This document shows, piece after piece, positions 36,811-49,348 of a stretch of DNA of 64,000 nt. The notes beneath the pieces are model-generated. The model was not told the origin of the DNA. It saw nothing but the letters and a program-made list of their open reading frames with translations, and made no database searches. The translations under genes and the position numbers were made by a program. Location of the stretch: contig NW_026262668.1 of assembly GCF_021869535.1 (NCBI RefSeq), positions 24,929,732 through 24,993,731 on the forward strand. Reading direction: 5' to 3'. Every line of letters starts with the position of its first letter. Positions within the stretch are counted from its first letter, which is position 1. This DNA comes from Mytilus californianus (taxonomy: Eukaryota > Mollusca > Bivalvia > Mytilida > Mytilidae).

Positions 36811-36942
36811 CAAGAAATTTGTTTTACATGCACACGTATAAAAATTGCGGTTTTTATCCAACGCAATCACAACGTTCAAACCTATGATTGCGTTGGATAA
36901 AAACCGCAATTTTATACGTGTGCATGCAAAACAAATTTCTTG
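36811..36942. repeat. Long inverted repeat closing the array
   Basis: Arms 36811-36869 and 36885-36942, about 58 bp each with few differences, separated by 15 bp; would form a strong hairpin. Confidence 0.93.
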
Positions 36943-36945
36943 TGG

Positions 36946-37741
36946 CTATGGTGTAAGAATCAGATTCAAGATATTAGTTTACTTGCTTTAATCAAAGTAC
37001 TGAAGTACTGAACATCGGAAGACCGCAAGTTCTTGTGGATTGTCAAAAGCACTTGTAACAGAAAAAAAAAATCACATCTCTATACCTGAAACTGAGGTTA
37101 AGGTACAGATTTTTTCTTAGACAAGTTCGTGCGTGGATGATGAATAAATGACAGGAAATTCAACCTCACCGTAATAACTATTATAGTGTAGTGATACAAA
37201 TCAGTTTACACTGGTTTGTTGTTATATATCATATTAATATAACAGTTACATGTATATATAACTTTTATTCATTTGTATATCATTCTATTCTACTATTCTA
37301 ATAAGAGTGCAGTGCAAGTGCATAGTGGACATTCTTCTGTAAAAATTCGATTTTTCTAAAAGATTGGATATGAGCAGGCATTCATATTTTCCCGCAAAAA
37401 CAATCTTCCATGCAGAGTTACCGGTCCTTGCCGGGATTGTCGCAAAATGTTCTTGAGATATTCTTCCGCATGCTTTACCATATCAATGATTTTTTACTTA
37501 TATATATTTATCTAACGACAAAACATTTTCACATTATCAATTTATGTTCTAAACAAAAATATTGTTATCAGTATTCATTGAAGAGATGTATTTATAACAA
37601 ACGATAAGGAATGTTATTTTGCACTCGTTAATATCCGCGTATTTATCATGTTTATAGATCGGTTACAAGCCCAAAACGAAAGTAACGTAATGGAAATCTA
37701 GGGGATAGCAATACATCGGAATGCCCTCACGGTCATCGCGA
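36946..37741. other. Non-coding, nothing recognised
   Basis: No supported feature. Confidence 0.5.
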
Positions 37742-37985
37742 TGTAAAAATCAGATGAACGTTTTAATCACACAATATCAGTAAAGAGAAATCAAGCTCCT
37801 CAATGATCAATATTAGTGTTTTTCAAACTGCTATATATCCAATGAAACTATTCCTGTAAATTTTGTTGTTCAAATTTCTTGAAATTTTTATATATTTGTC
37901 AACAGGTCAAAGTAAATATTTTCTCAAAATTTTATGATTATTAAACAAGCCAAATCTATTTTAGTTAAAGTGTTGGGTACTCCCT
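37742..37985. repeat. Dispersed ~240-bp repeat, copy 2
   Basis: Collinear partner of 22972-23210. Confidence 0.8.
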
Positions 37986-38147
37986 TAAAAAAATAATTTT
38001 GGGTTTAAATCTGACTTGCGTAAGTACCGCTTTTACTGGAGATTTTCTTTTAAACCTAAAACACTGTTTGGAACTGATTTTTACAAAACATACCGAAATT
38101 AAGTTCAATATCTTCGGTTACAACTTACTAGTTACAAGTTAATAGAT

Positions 38148-38240
38148 ATAAGAAGATGTGGTATGAGTGCCAATGAGAAAACCCTCCATCCAAGTCACAA
38201 TTCGTCAAAGTACGGTTAAAGCTACATATATGTTATTTTT
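38148..38240 (+). repeat. Fragment of the ~350-bp dispersed repeat
   Basis: AGAAGATGTGGTATGAGTGC, CAATGAGAAAACCCTCCATC and CAAGTCACAATTCGT match 40910-40980. Confidence 0.85.
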
Positions 38241-39058
38241 GAACTTCAAGAGTTTGTTTGTTATCAAACTGCAAAAATATGTATAAAACCATAAAACATT
38301 TAATATCTTTCTCACTGCAGTTTGTGGATGGAATTTTTATATAATTTTAATTTTTTTTTTAATAATTTTTGGCAGACCTATAGCTATCATACGTCTCATA
38401 AAGGAAAACTTCACTTCTACTGTACACGGTATATTTAATGTGAATAAATGGATTTTTCTATGTGAAGACCGAGCTTGTGTGATTTACAATATGAGATTGT
38501 CCCTTTGATATCTTTGGTACAATGTGTCAACCACAGTTAAATTCACACTTAATATTTCATCAGCAATTATTCTGCATTTTAATTGCAATACATGATTTAG
38601 AAATTCTTGGTCATTTGTATCCACTAATTCCTATCAGCTTTTCAGTATTTTGGCAAACATTGTATGATCGTCTTTAAATGCAATATTGTTTACCGTATCA
38701 CATAAAAGAAAGATATTTCCTATACATATATAATTGCCTACCCCAAGGGTTGACTTGTGTATAGAAATATAGTCATCAATAGGTCTTTTTCTGACTGGCA
38801 GAAAAACGCTTGCAAAATTGGAGCCTCCGTTTTTCTTAAACTAGAATCCGCTTGTATTTATGCTACGCTCAAACGTCTATGAACAGAGTGTAGTAGTTAG
38901 CCGAAAACCAGCCTACCGTTTTGCTGTGCGAGATGTTTAAATTCGAAGCCACGTACGGTCAGAATGGGGACGTTGAATCTGATGTCTTATATAAAAAAGT
39001 GATGCGCTCTTTACACATTAAGAACCCTTGCATCAACTCATTAAGAGGTCGGTAATTT
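38241..39058. other. Non-coding, nothing recognised
   Basis: No supported feature. Confidence 0.5.
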
Positions 39059-39805
39059 GTTTGTGTCAAGGCTAAATCACATTCCCTATCCAATATACTC
39101 TCATTTGTCAGTGGCATCCCAAATTTCCCGCCCTTTATCCCGGTTGACCACCTATAACATGACCTATTGTATTAATTGTTAATTTGCTCGTCCTGAACTT
39201 ACATGAAATATTTGCCACTGGACACCTAGCAACCAACAATCATCAAATCATCAATCATATAACACATGTATCATTGTTAAATTTACTAAAAAGCATTTTG
39301 GATTTAAAAAAAATGTCGAACTATTTACAAAAAACCTCTTTTCCTATTTTCTTCTCTTTGCTGTAAAAATAAGTTATTTTAATTTGCAAGTTTTATGAAT
39401 TGCCCTTTCTGTCATTTGATTAGAGATTAAGTATATAATATTACATTGTGTCACAATGTTATTTTTTTTCCTGTTTTAAGAATGAAGCGTTAATATAAAT
39501 CTGTAAATGTTGCATGCAAAGCAGGATTAAACTATTTGGATATTTAATCCTATTTTCAGTATTATACACAGATAATGTATAAAAAAAAAAAATTATATTG
39601 CATTATATTATTCCTTTTTTATAACACAAGAATCTAAACACAATATCACAATATATGTTGAAAACGACATAGTTATTTTCCCTTCCTATGCTTCTCTTTT
39701 CATTTGCTTGTCTATTCTCTTTTAGCATTTGTCTCTTTTTTAGTGTTTATTTTTCTGTGTAATCTTTTAAGTATTCAAAACTGTGTAATTTCTGTATTCT
39801 AATCA

Positions 39806-40160
39806 GTTGGAGTGTGTTCTTTTTTCTCACATGGAAATTTTAGTTTTTTTTCTTTCTCACTTGTCACAAATAGAACGACTCTCTTTTGTCGGCTTCCGTA
39901 CCTGGTTTTGTAGCGTTCTCTGTATTGTTCTTTCTTAAAATATCTTATCGTTTCTTTGAGTATTGTTTTCGCTATTCGTACCCGGTTGGAGTGTTTTCTT
40001 TTTTCCTCACATAGAAATTTTAGTTTTGTTCTTTCTCACTTGTCACAAATAGAACGACTCTCTTTTGTCGGCCTCCGTACCTGGTTTTGTAGCGTTCTCT
40101 GTATTGTTCTTTCTCAAAATATTTTATCGTTTCTTTGAGTATTGTTTTCGCTATTCAGAC
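39806..40160. repeat. 179-bp tandem duplication within unit A
   Basis: Two copies beginning GTTGGAGTGT (39806 and 39985), each with CACTTGTCACAAATAGAACG and CTGGTTTTGTAGCGTTCTCT. Unit B has one copy (about 44535-44710). Confidence 0.92.
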
Positions 40161-40904
40161 CCACAAACACATATCCACTTCCAAAGAATTCGATTTAACC
40201 CAACATTTTTATTCAATTCCAGTTTTCTATGCAGTGTTTTATTTTGGTTTTTGTTATTTCATCGTTTTTAAATTTTGAGCCATGGTGTTGACTGATTTTA
40301 TTGGACCTTTTAATTACTCCTTGGTATCTCTCAAACGATCTCCCAGACGCATGTGCATCATCACTACCATGTTGGCAGTCTATATTGATAAAAAAATCTA
40401 CCCAACAACAATAATGAAACTAAATGATGAAGAAAATTGAGAAAGGCTGACAATGATGCCAACATCATATATTATGTACATACAAAAAACATGTTACCGC
40501 AAATTTATCATTCTCAGTCTATCAATTGAAGATGAAATTCATTTTCTGATAGAAATTCAAGCATTCGAATAACAACGACAAATTATGTACAATTTAAAAA
40601 TATGTTATGATTTCAAAAATCTAAATACAGAAAACAGATTTATTTGGCTTCTTTCATGTAGACATGAAGAAATATGCAACACTGTGGCTTTGATTTGTTA
40701 TAAATGTTTTACATTAAGAAAACAATTGTTATACTAATAGTTGGATCCGTATTATCATAAGCATTATCATTATTGTTTCTTTTCTTATGTCTACTTGTAA
40801 TCATTATACATGTATGTAACATGTTTTTATAGACCGATAATTGGTTAAATAAAGCATTCGTATTCGTACTAGAAAATGCAAATGTAAGTCCTTGCCTACG
40901 ACTC

Positions 40905-41530
40905 TATGGATATAAGAAGATGTGGTATGAGTGCCAATGAGACAACTCTCCATCCAAGTCACAATTTGTAAAAGTAAACCATTTAAGGTCAAAGTACGGC
41001 CTTCAACACGGAGCCTTGGCTCACACCGAACATCAAGCTATAAAGAGACCCTAAAATGACTAGTGTAAAACCATTTAAACAGGAAAACCAACGATCTAAT
41101 CTATATAAAAAACGAGAAACGAGAAACACTTATGAACCACATCAACAAACGACAACCACTGAACATCAGGTTCCTGACTTAGGACAGGTGCAAACAAATG
41201 CAGCGGTTTTAAACGTTTTAATAGGCGCCAACCTTCACCCTACCTGAAACAATAGTGTAACATCACAACATAGAAAGACACACTATAAAATATCAATTGA
41301 AATGGCTTAACTCAATCAAAAGACATATTAACAAAAACAAGTGAACATACACTGAACGAACAGATTTGATCTATAACACAATGTAAATACAAAATTAATA
41401 AAACAAGGGGGTTAGATGTTTAACAATATCAGAAAGACAACCATAACCTTGGACAAAATGCCGCCAAATAAAATAATGTACACAGGTAAATAAAAATAAT
41501 TTTGTGTAAGTCAAGACTTCATTCCTTAAA
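40905..41530 (+). mobile_element. Insertion of the ~350-bp dispersed repeat in unit A
   Basis: Absent from the equivalent point of unit B (about 45455). Contains AAGAAGATGTGGTATGAGTG, AAAGTACGGCCTTCAACACG, GACTAGTGTAAAACCATTTA, CGAGAAACGAGAAACACTTA, GACAACCACTGAACATCAGG and CCTGACTTAGGACAGGTGC, then flanking DNA of unclear origin. The ORF 41056-41247 is the repeat. Confidence 0.75.
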
Positions 41531-41766
41531 GTTTATAATAATGCCATACTAGCCAGATTAAAACAATTCCATCAAATATACAAAATTGTGTAAAAACATA
41601 CATAAGTATAACCTTATATATAATACTGATCCATCATATCGGAGTTTAACTAAAATATGGAAATTGAGCACCTGAAATGCAGCATGAAAGTGATCGATAA
41701 AGATGCAATGAAAGGCATATATTCAAACAATCAAAAGATTTAGTCAACGTAAAATTAATAAAAATT

Positions 41767-42062
41767 CACTAGCGGTGATATTATTTTTCATTGGCTTGGA
41801 AAGGCACATACTAGTGCGCTGCCCTCCTTATTCATAAGTGGTGATACCATTTTTCGTTGGCTTGGAAGGCATATACTAGTGCTGCTGCCTTCCTTATTCA
41901 TAAGTGGTGATACCATTTTTTCTTATTCATAAGTGGTGATACCATTTTTCATTGGCTTGGAAGGCATATTCTAGTGCTTCTGCCCTCCTTATCCACCAGT
42001 GGTGATACTATTTATCATTGGTTTGAAAGGCATATACTAGTGCTGCTGCCCTCCTTATTTAT
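41767..42062. repeat. ~66-bp minisatellite in unit A
   Basis: About 4-5 imperfect repeats of a unit containing TTCATTGGCTTGGAAGGCAT, ACTAGTGCTGCTGCCCTCCT and AAGTGGTGATACCATTTTT. Confidence 0.92.
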
Positions 42063-43724
42063 ATGTTAAATACAAACCGAATCATAATCAGAGCTAGACA
42101 ATCCAAATAAGGTATGTCATGTGACGTAATAGAAAAACGATAACTGAACTTTACTTGTAAAATTAACCAACAAGAACGAACCTATTATAGTATGTGGAAG
42201 AAAAAAGTGTTAACTCTTCATGGAATCAACATGGAGACTTAAAACAAAATCGAGAGGATATTACAAAAATACCAGCAAAAGAAGCATTCGTTGTGTATAT
42301 TGAAACCATCAAAAGTTTGTACGTTCCAATGTTGCATGAACACTTATTTGGGAAACTGTGTAAAATTTACAATACAAATATATAAAATTATACTTGTTGT
42401 GGTATATATGTCTAAACTCATTCAACTATTAATGTGCAAACTCACTACGATACGTATAATAGTATATCTGATTTAGATTTATCTATATTTACTGCTTTTA
42501 TTTTACCTTGGAATCAATTTTAAACTAGCTATTTTGCGTATAAAGGACCAATTATCTCTATATAATAACTTCCTTGGCATTTAGATTTTTTGTGTTGGCA
42601 TTTAAACAATTTATTTTCAATTTCCATTATTTATTTTCCAATATAAACGAAACTTTTATGTATAAGAATTTATTTATATGCACATTGAAAAGGTTCGCTC
42701 CGATAATACAGGTATGTTGTTTTAACACTGAAATCGAAACAATTATAAATTTCAAACATCAATTCTCTTTTGTTATAGGAAACAACTGAATTATAGTGAA
42801 AGCTTGATTTTGTGTTAGAAATATTTTTGTTGAATATATGAATTTGAGATAGAAACACAATCACAACGTGATATAAACTGGGGCTCGCAAGGCAAGGGTA
42901 GTAGTTTTTCTTGCTTCTTTAGAGTCACTCAACAGATTTATAGTGCCTAGCTGTTTTCACTATTTGATATTTTTAATTGGTATGTAGATTATTTTCTGCT
43001 ACGTGAATATTAACGTGTGATCTATTATTGCTTAGACTCATAGTTTGAATATAGTGTCTTCTTTTATTTTAAATACATTTTTCTTAATTGTAGTAGCTAC
43101 CATTTATTCCCCATAGTCACCTTGATGGTGATCGCTCATACCTTTTATAACTGATTCAGTCAGAAAACTGATTTTCAAAGGTTTTGAAGGTTTATCATTG
43201 TTTATACATAAACATTATCACAGGTTCGTGTGTGTACTAAGTGTATGAGTCTAGCATCATTCGGTCCGGGAAAGCTCCTATTTTTGAAGTTATATTTTTG
43301 AACTTGCAAAAACATTTCCTTGCAGTTAATATTTTGAATATTAAGGGGTTCAAAATCTTGAAAATAAAACTTAGCCTACAACATTAGCCAAAAAACGCGA
43401 ACAATAAACCACTTCATAGAAATGCTGTGACGTGAAATGTTTTTCATACATGTATAAACCCACGTAGATAAATATAAGAGGAATGTGGGGATTAACATTT
43501 CCGTTTGCGCTTCTTGGGATCATAGCTACTGAATTAATAAACATATTCATGAGAAAAAAATCCTAATAGTGTATGATTTATATTGTAGGAAATTTCCTTA
43601 GTTTTAAAACGACATGTTTTCTTAATATATTTTTAAAATATAAAAGATATTTAGAAAAAATTACTACAGATTGAGCAAATAAACTCATAAAATCATACAT
43701 ACCAGGATTAAAATTGTGTTCACC

Positions 43725-43795
43725 AGACACGCGTTTTGTCTACAAAACACTAGTAAGTGACGCTCGAATCATTAAAGTTCAAAAGGTCAAATAAA
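43725..43795 (-). ncRNA. Degenerate hammerhead relic at end of unit A
   Basis: Minus strand keeps GTCACTTACTAG, TTTTGTAGAC and a GAAA-to-CAAA changed core; not a valid ribozyme. Confidence 0.55.
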
Positions 43796-45714
43796 GTTTG
43801 TGTCAAGGCTTAATTACATTCCCTATCCAATATACTCTCATTTGTCAGTGGCATCCTAAATTTCCCGCCCTTTATCCCGGTTGACCACCTATAACATGAC
43901 CTATTGTAATAATTGTTAATGTGCTCGTCCTGAACTTACATGAAATATTTGCCACTGGACATTGAGCAAACAACAATGATCAATCATATACACATGTATG
44001 ATTGCTAAATTTACTAAAAAGCATTTTGTATTTAAAGAAAATGTCAAATTATTAACAAAAATAACCTCTTTTCCTATTTTCTTCTCTTTGCTGTAAAAAT
44101 AAGTTATTTGAATTTGAAAGTTTCATGAAATGCCCTTTCTGTCATTTGATAAGAGATTAAGTATATAATATTACATTGTGTCACAATGTTATTTTTTTTC
44201 CTGTTTTAAGAATGAAGCGTTAATATAAATCTGTAAATGTTGCATGCAAAGCAGGATTAAACCGTTTGGATATTTAATCCTATTTTCAGTATTATACACA
44301 GATTATGTATAAAATAAAAATATTATATTACATTATATTATTCCTTTTTTATAACACAAGAATCTAAACACAATATCACAATATATGTTGAAACCGACAT
44401 AATTATTTTCCCTTCCTATGCTTCTCTTTTAATTTGCTTGTCTATTCTCTTTTAGCATTTGCCTCTTTTTTAGTGTTTATTTTTCTGTGCAATCTTTTAA
44501 GTATTCAAAGATGTGTATTTTCCGTATTCTAATCAGTTGTAGTGTGTTCTTTTTTCCTCACATGGAAATTTTAGTTTTTTTTTTCACTTGTCACAAATAG
44601 AACGAACCTCTTTTGTCGGCTTTCATACCTGCTTTTGCATCGTTCTCTTTATTGTTCTTTCTTAAAATATTTTATCGTTTCTTTGAGTATTGTTTTCGCT
44701 ATTCGGACTTGCAAACACATGTCCGCTTCCGGAGCATTCGATTTAACCCCACATCTTTATTCTATTCCAGTATTCGGTGCAGTATTTTATATTTGTTTTT
44801 GTCATTTCGTCGTTTTTAAATTTTGAGCCATGGTGTTGTCTGTTTTTATTGGACGTTTTAATTGCTCCTAGGGATCTCTAAAACGATCTACCAGACGCAT
44901 GTGCATCATCAATACCATGTTTGCAGTCTATATTGATAGAAATGAAATACCCAACAACAATAATGAAACTAAATGTTGAAGAAAATTGAGAAAGGTGGAA
45001 TCAACACTTCGACATGACAATGATGCCAACATCATATATTATGTACATGCAAAACACACGTTACCGCAAATTTATCATACTATCATTTGAAGATGAAATT
45101 CATTTTCTGATAGAAAGTCAAGCATTCGAACAACAACGACATATTATGTAAGATCACACTTTAAAATATGTTATAATTTCAAAACTCTAAATACAGAAAA
45201 CAGTTTTATTTGGCTTCTTTCGTGTGATAATGAAGAAATATGTAACACTGTGGCTTTGATTTGTTATAAATGTTTTACATCATCAACATTTTCATTTTTA
45301 GAATAGAGAATGGAAATGTTTCTTTACTTAAATTATGTTTATTTGTAATCATTTATGTGTAACATCCCTTTTATGGGCCGATAATTGGTTTATAAAAGTA
45401 TTCATATTCGTTTTCTTACTAGAAAATGCAAACATCAATTATTGCCTATGACTCAAGACATCATATACCTTGATGTTCATAATAATGACATAATAGCCAG
45501 ATTAAAAACAATTCCATCAAACATACAAAATTGTATAAAAAACATACATAAGTACAACCTTATTTATAATACTGATCCATCATATCGGACTTTAACTAAA
45601 ATATGGAAATTGAGCAACTAAAATGCAGCATGAAAGTGATCGATAAAGATGCAAGGAAAGGCATACATTCAAACAGTCAAAAGATTTAGTCAGCGTAAAA
45701 CTCATAAAATTTCA

Positions 45715-46025
45715 CCAGTGGTGATACTATTTTTCATTGGCTTGGAAGGCCTGCCCTCCTTAATCACTAGTGGTGATCCTATTTTTCATAGGCATCGAAG
45801 GCATATACTAGTGCTGCTGTCCTCCTTATTCATAAGTGGTGATACTATTTGTCATTGGCTTGGAAGGCATATACTAGTGCTACTGCCCTCCTTATTCATC
45901 AGTGGTGATACTATTTTTCATTGGCTTGGAAGGCATATACTAGTGCTGCTGCCCTCCATATTCATCAGTGATATACTATTTTTCATTTGCTTTGGAGGCA
46001 TATACTAGTGCTGGTGTCCTCCTTA
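45715..46025. repeat. ~66-bp minisatellite in unit B
   Basis: Same unit as 41767-42062, about 4-5 repeats. The 119-residue ORF with a Leu-Gly-Arg-His-Ile-Leu-Val-Leu repeat is a translation of it. Confidence 0.92.
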
Positions 46026-46140
46026 TTTATATGTTAAATACAAACCGAATCATAATCAGAGCTAGACAATCCAATAAGGTATGTCATGTGATATAACTGA
46101 TCTTACTTATAAAATCAACCAACAAGAACGAACCTACTAC

Positions 46141-46288
46141 GGAATGACTGTAATATTTTTTTTGTCTATTAAGAAATAACCTCAATCACGTGGTGTACAC
46201 TAAATAACCTGCGTAGCCGGTTATTTTCAAGGTGCAGCACGGGCATTGAGGTTATTTCGAATAGACAGAAAAATGTTATAGTAATTCC
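46141..46288. mobile_element. 148-bp foldback (MITE-like) element
   Basis: Ends GGAATGACTGTAATATTTTT and, on the minus strand, GGAATTACTATAACATTTTT. The arms extend through TCTATT.AGAAATAACCTCAA and its complement, and an inner hairpin holds AAATAACC..GGTTATTT. Absent from unit A at the equivalent site (about 42190), so the boundary is supported by an empty site. Confidence 0.85.
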
Positions 46289-48139
46289 TTATAATTTAAT
46301 TTTGGTATCGAAATAAAACGAGTAAATCATCAAAAATTGTTGATGACGTCACTGTCACATGGTAAAATTACGTCGATGAGATGATAGACAAAAAATAATG
46401 TATCCAATCAGAAAACGTGTTACTTCTGAAATTAAATTGATATAATATACAGAAGAAAACGTGTTAAGTCTTCATGGAATCAACATGAAGACGCGGAACA
46501 ACATAGAGAGAAATTTACAAAAATACCAACAAAAGAAGCATTCATTGTATATATTGAAACCATCAGAAGTTTGTTCGTTCCAATTGTTGCATGAACGCCT
46601 TGGGAAACTATGTCAAATTTATAATACAAATATATAAAATTTTACATGTTGTGGTATCAAATGTCTATACTCAGTCAATTATTAATGTGCAAACTCACCC
46701 AAATATGTATACGTATAATAGTATATCTGATTTAGAATTATCTATATTTACTGCTTTTATTTTACCTTGGAATCAATTTTAAACTAGCTATTTTGCGCAT
46801 AAAGGACCAATTATCTCTATATTATAACTTCCTTGGCATTTAGATTTTTTGTGTTGGCATTTAAACAATATATTTTCAATTTCCTATTTTCAATTTCCAA
46901 TATAAACGAAACTCTTATGTATAAGAATTTTATTTATATGCACATTGAAAAGGCTCGTTCCGAAAATACAGGTATTTTGTTTTAACACTGAAATCGAAAC
47001 AATTATTATAAATTTCCAACATCAATTCTCTTTTGTTATAGGAAACAACTGAATTATAGTGAAAGCTTGATTTTGTGTTAGAAATATTTTTGTTGAAAAT
47101 ATAAATTGGAGATAGAAACACAATCACAACGTGATATAAACTGAGGCTCGCAAGGCTAAGTTAGTAGTTTTTATCGCTTGTTAAGGGTCTCTCAACAGAT
47201 TTAAAGTGCCTAGCTGTTTTCACTATTTGTTATTTTTAATTGGTATGCAGATTATATATAATTATATTCTGCTTCATTGAATATTAACGTGTGATCTATT
47301 AGTGCTTATAAACTCATAGTTTGAATATAGTGTCTTCTTTTATTTTAAATACATTTTTATTAATGGTAGTAGCTACCAATTATTCCCGATAGTCACCTTG
47401 ATGGTGATTGCTCATACGTTTTATCTGATTCAGTCAGAAAAGTGATTTACAAAGGTTTTGAACATTCATACATAAACAATATCACAGGTTCGTGTGTGTA
47501 CTGAGTACTGTAAATTTAGAAACTATTGCGAGGTTTTATTAATGCGAATAATGCGACTCCTTGAGTATCCCAAAAATAAAAACTCGCATTCTGGTATCTG
47601 TTATGTACATGTATTTTATCTGTACAAAGCTTTTCATAAAATCGCAATAATTGAACTCGCATTCTTTGTTCATTCTTGAAAAATTGCAATAATAAATGCA
47701 CGCAATAATTTCTGTATATGAGTCCAGATCATTCGGTCCGGAAAAGCTGCTATTTTTGACGTTATATTTTTGAACTTGCAAAAACATTCCCTCACATTAA
47801 ATATTTAAGGGTTCAAAATATTGAAAACAAACCTTCGCCAACAACATTAGCCAAAAATCGCGAACAATAAACCACTTCATAGTAACGCTGTCACGTGATT
47901 TTTTTTTCATATAAAACAACGTAGACAAATATAGGAGGTATGCGAGGATTTACATCCGTTTGTGCTACTTGGGATCATAGCTTCTGAATTCATAAACATA
48001 TTCACGAGAAAAAAATCTTATAGTGTATGATTTATATTGTAGGAAATTTCCTTAAAAACGACTCTATTCCTTAATATATTTTTAAAATATAAAAGATTTT
48101 AAGAAAAATTGACGATAGATTGAGCAAATAAACTCATCA

Positions 48140-48345
48140 TACATACCAGGATTAAAATAAAGACACGCGTTTTGTCTACAAAACACTAGTAAGTGACGCT
48201 CGAATCAATAAAGTTAAAAAGGCTAAATAAAGTACGGAGATGAAGGGCATTGAGGATCCAAAATTTCGACCGGTTTTGCCTAATACACGTAACGTAATCT
48301 ATTCTTGGAGTAGAAAACGACTCCAACCTAAACCAGGTCGTGAAC
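48140..48345 (-). mobile_element. Penelope-type terminal repeat with degenerate hammerhead
   Basis: Minus strand: order of GGAGTCGTTTTCTACTCC-like block, AAACCGGTCGAAATTTTGG, CCTCAATGCCCTTCATC, CCGTACTTTATTTAGCC, then GCGTCACTTACTAGTG and TTTTGTAGACAAAACGCGTG. Antisense relative of the repeat at 1534-1760. Confidence 0.7.
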
Positions 48346-49348
48346 TCAGAAACAAGCTAAGCAGTGACTTCGTATGAGATTCAATTTGCCAATGTCCCCA
48401 AAGACATCATCTTCAGTTTGCCTATATATGCATGAAAAGATGATTAGCAAGAATACTAAATCGGACGAGGTCCAGTTTAAACAGGTCTGATATATACGTC
48501 ATCAGGTCACGGTGTCATCTGGAAAGTAGGCATCCTACTATCTCTAGATTCGACAAAAAACTTGATATTTCACATTTAGATCATCATCCTAATCATACAA
48601 TAATAATTTTGCCACGCAGCCGTGTCCAGCTAAGTCAAAATATTCTTCGACGTTATAATAACTTTGAATAGACCAGAATTATCTACAAATGTACAACCAA
48701 AAGCTGCAAAGCTTGAGTAATTTTGATAATAGATGCTGAATTCACATATTATGTAATTTAAAAAATCTTACTTCCCCAAAAGTTCAGCTGATATTATTTT
48801 GCACATTGCAGTGTAACAGTTGATAGTGAAAATTTATCTGTGAAACAAACATCACTTTTAACGACGAATGTGACGCCATAAATTTGTCATATTTAATTTA
48901 AAATGACACTGTTAATCAAAATTTAAATCAGTCTGATCATTCAATCCTTTTTATGCGAGTTTGTATCATCGTAAAAACTCATCAAATCAACTACATGTAG
49001 TCTTATAATGTGGTGCGCAAGGCGAGTTTAGTCTACACAAGACAAATCAGTGGCGCTCAAATAAAATTGTTCGGAAAGTCAAATCGAATCGAGGTTCAAC
49101 AGCTGTGAGAATAAAAAAATAGGAAAAGTTGTTTTGAATACGGCTAAGCCATTGAGGTATAAACCCATTTTGATTAATTAAAAATTTATCATCAGCAAAT
49201 TTACAGACAAATGGCCGTTTGATTGATATAAGTACTTCGTAAAATATACCACAACACTAAAAATCATCACATTGCAATACCTCTCCATAAACAAAGAGAA
49301 GACTACTTGTTTTGGGAGCAGGGAAGTTCGACATGAGTATATATATAC
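48346..49348. other. Non-coding; one weak hammerhead-derived block
   Basis: About 49030-49075 (minus) keeps GCGCCACTGATTTGTCTTG and GTAGACTAAACTCGCC, a further eroded copy of the same terminal repeat. Nothing else seen. Confidence 0.5.

Larger units (their letters stand above)
34232..36943. mobile_element. Retrozyme-like array: tandem and inverted ~541-bp units with hammerhead motifs
   Basis: One unit in + orientation (34232-34763), about 2.7 tandem units in minus orientation (34764-36235), then about 1.2 units in + orientation (36236-36869) and a short inverted end (36885-36943). Period is 541-544 bp. Each full unit holds one hammerhead motif on the same strand as its orientation. The repeated open frame (about 60-88 residues, starting Met-Phe-Leu-Asn-Pro) is antisense to the hammerhead strand, is cut at unit joins and is probably not a gene. 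Tandem/inverted complexity and hammerheads are features of Penelope-type elements and their non-autonomous retrozymes. Confidence 0.85.
39059..43795. repeat. ~4.7-kb tandem unit A
   Basis: Starts GTTTGTGTCAAGGCTAAATC and ends in a hammerhead-derived block (CACGCGTTTTGTCTACAAAA, GTAAGTGACGCTCGAATC, CAAATAAA). Collinear with unit B along its length (for example GCTCGTCCTGAACTTACATG, TTTGTCGGC, CCGATAATTGGTT, the minisatellite and TAAACTAGCTATTTTGCG). It holds an extra 179-bp duplication and an extra repeat insertion that B lacks. No credible ORF. Origin unknown; the Penelope-type end on each unit suggests a retroelement-linked or recombinational duplication. Confidence 0.85.
43796..48230. repeat. 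~4.4-kb tandem unit B
   Basis: Second copy of the 39059-43795 sequence, offset 4737 bp at the start. It has its own insertion (46141 to about 46450) and lacks the 40905-41530 insertion and the 179-bp duplication. It ends in the same hammerhead-derived block, but here the Penelope-type terminal repeat continues past the unit end. ORFs such as 45385-45621 and 45649-46008 are unrecognised or minisatellite-derived. Confidence 0.85.

Noticed and set aside
45385-45621. 78-residue ORF in unit B
   Set aside because: Unit A has an insertion and changes in the same region and no equivalent frame; no domain recognised.
45649-46008. 119-residue ORF with internal repeats
   Set aside because: Reads through the 66-bp minisatellite; unit A's version is not open over the same length.
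39056-48230. Autonomous retrotransposon or Helitron spanning the tandem units
   Set aside because: No RT, integrase, Rep or helicase motif found in any frame; called only as a repeat unit.
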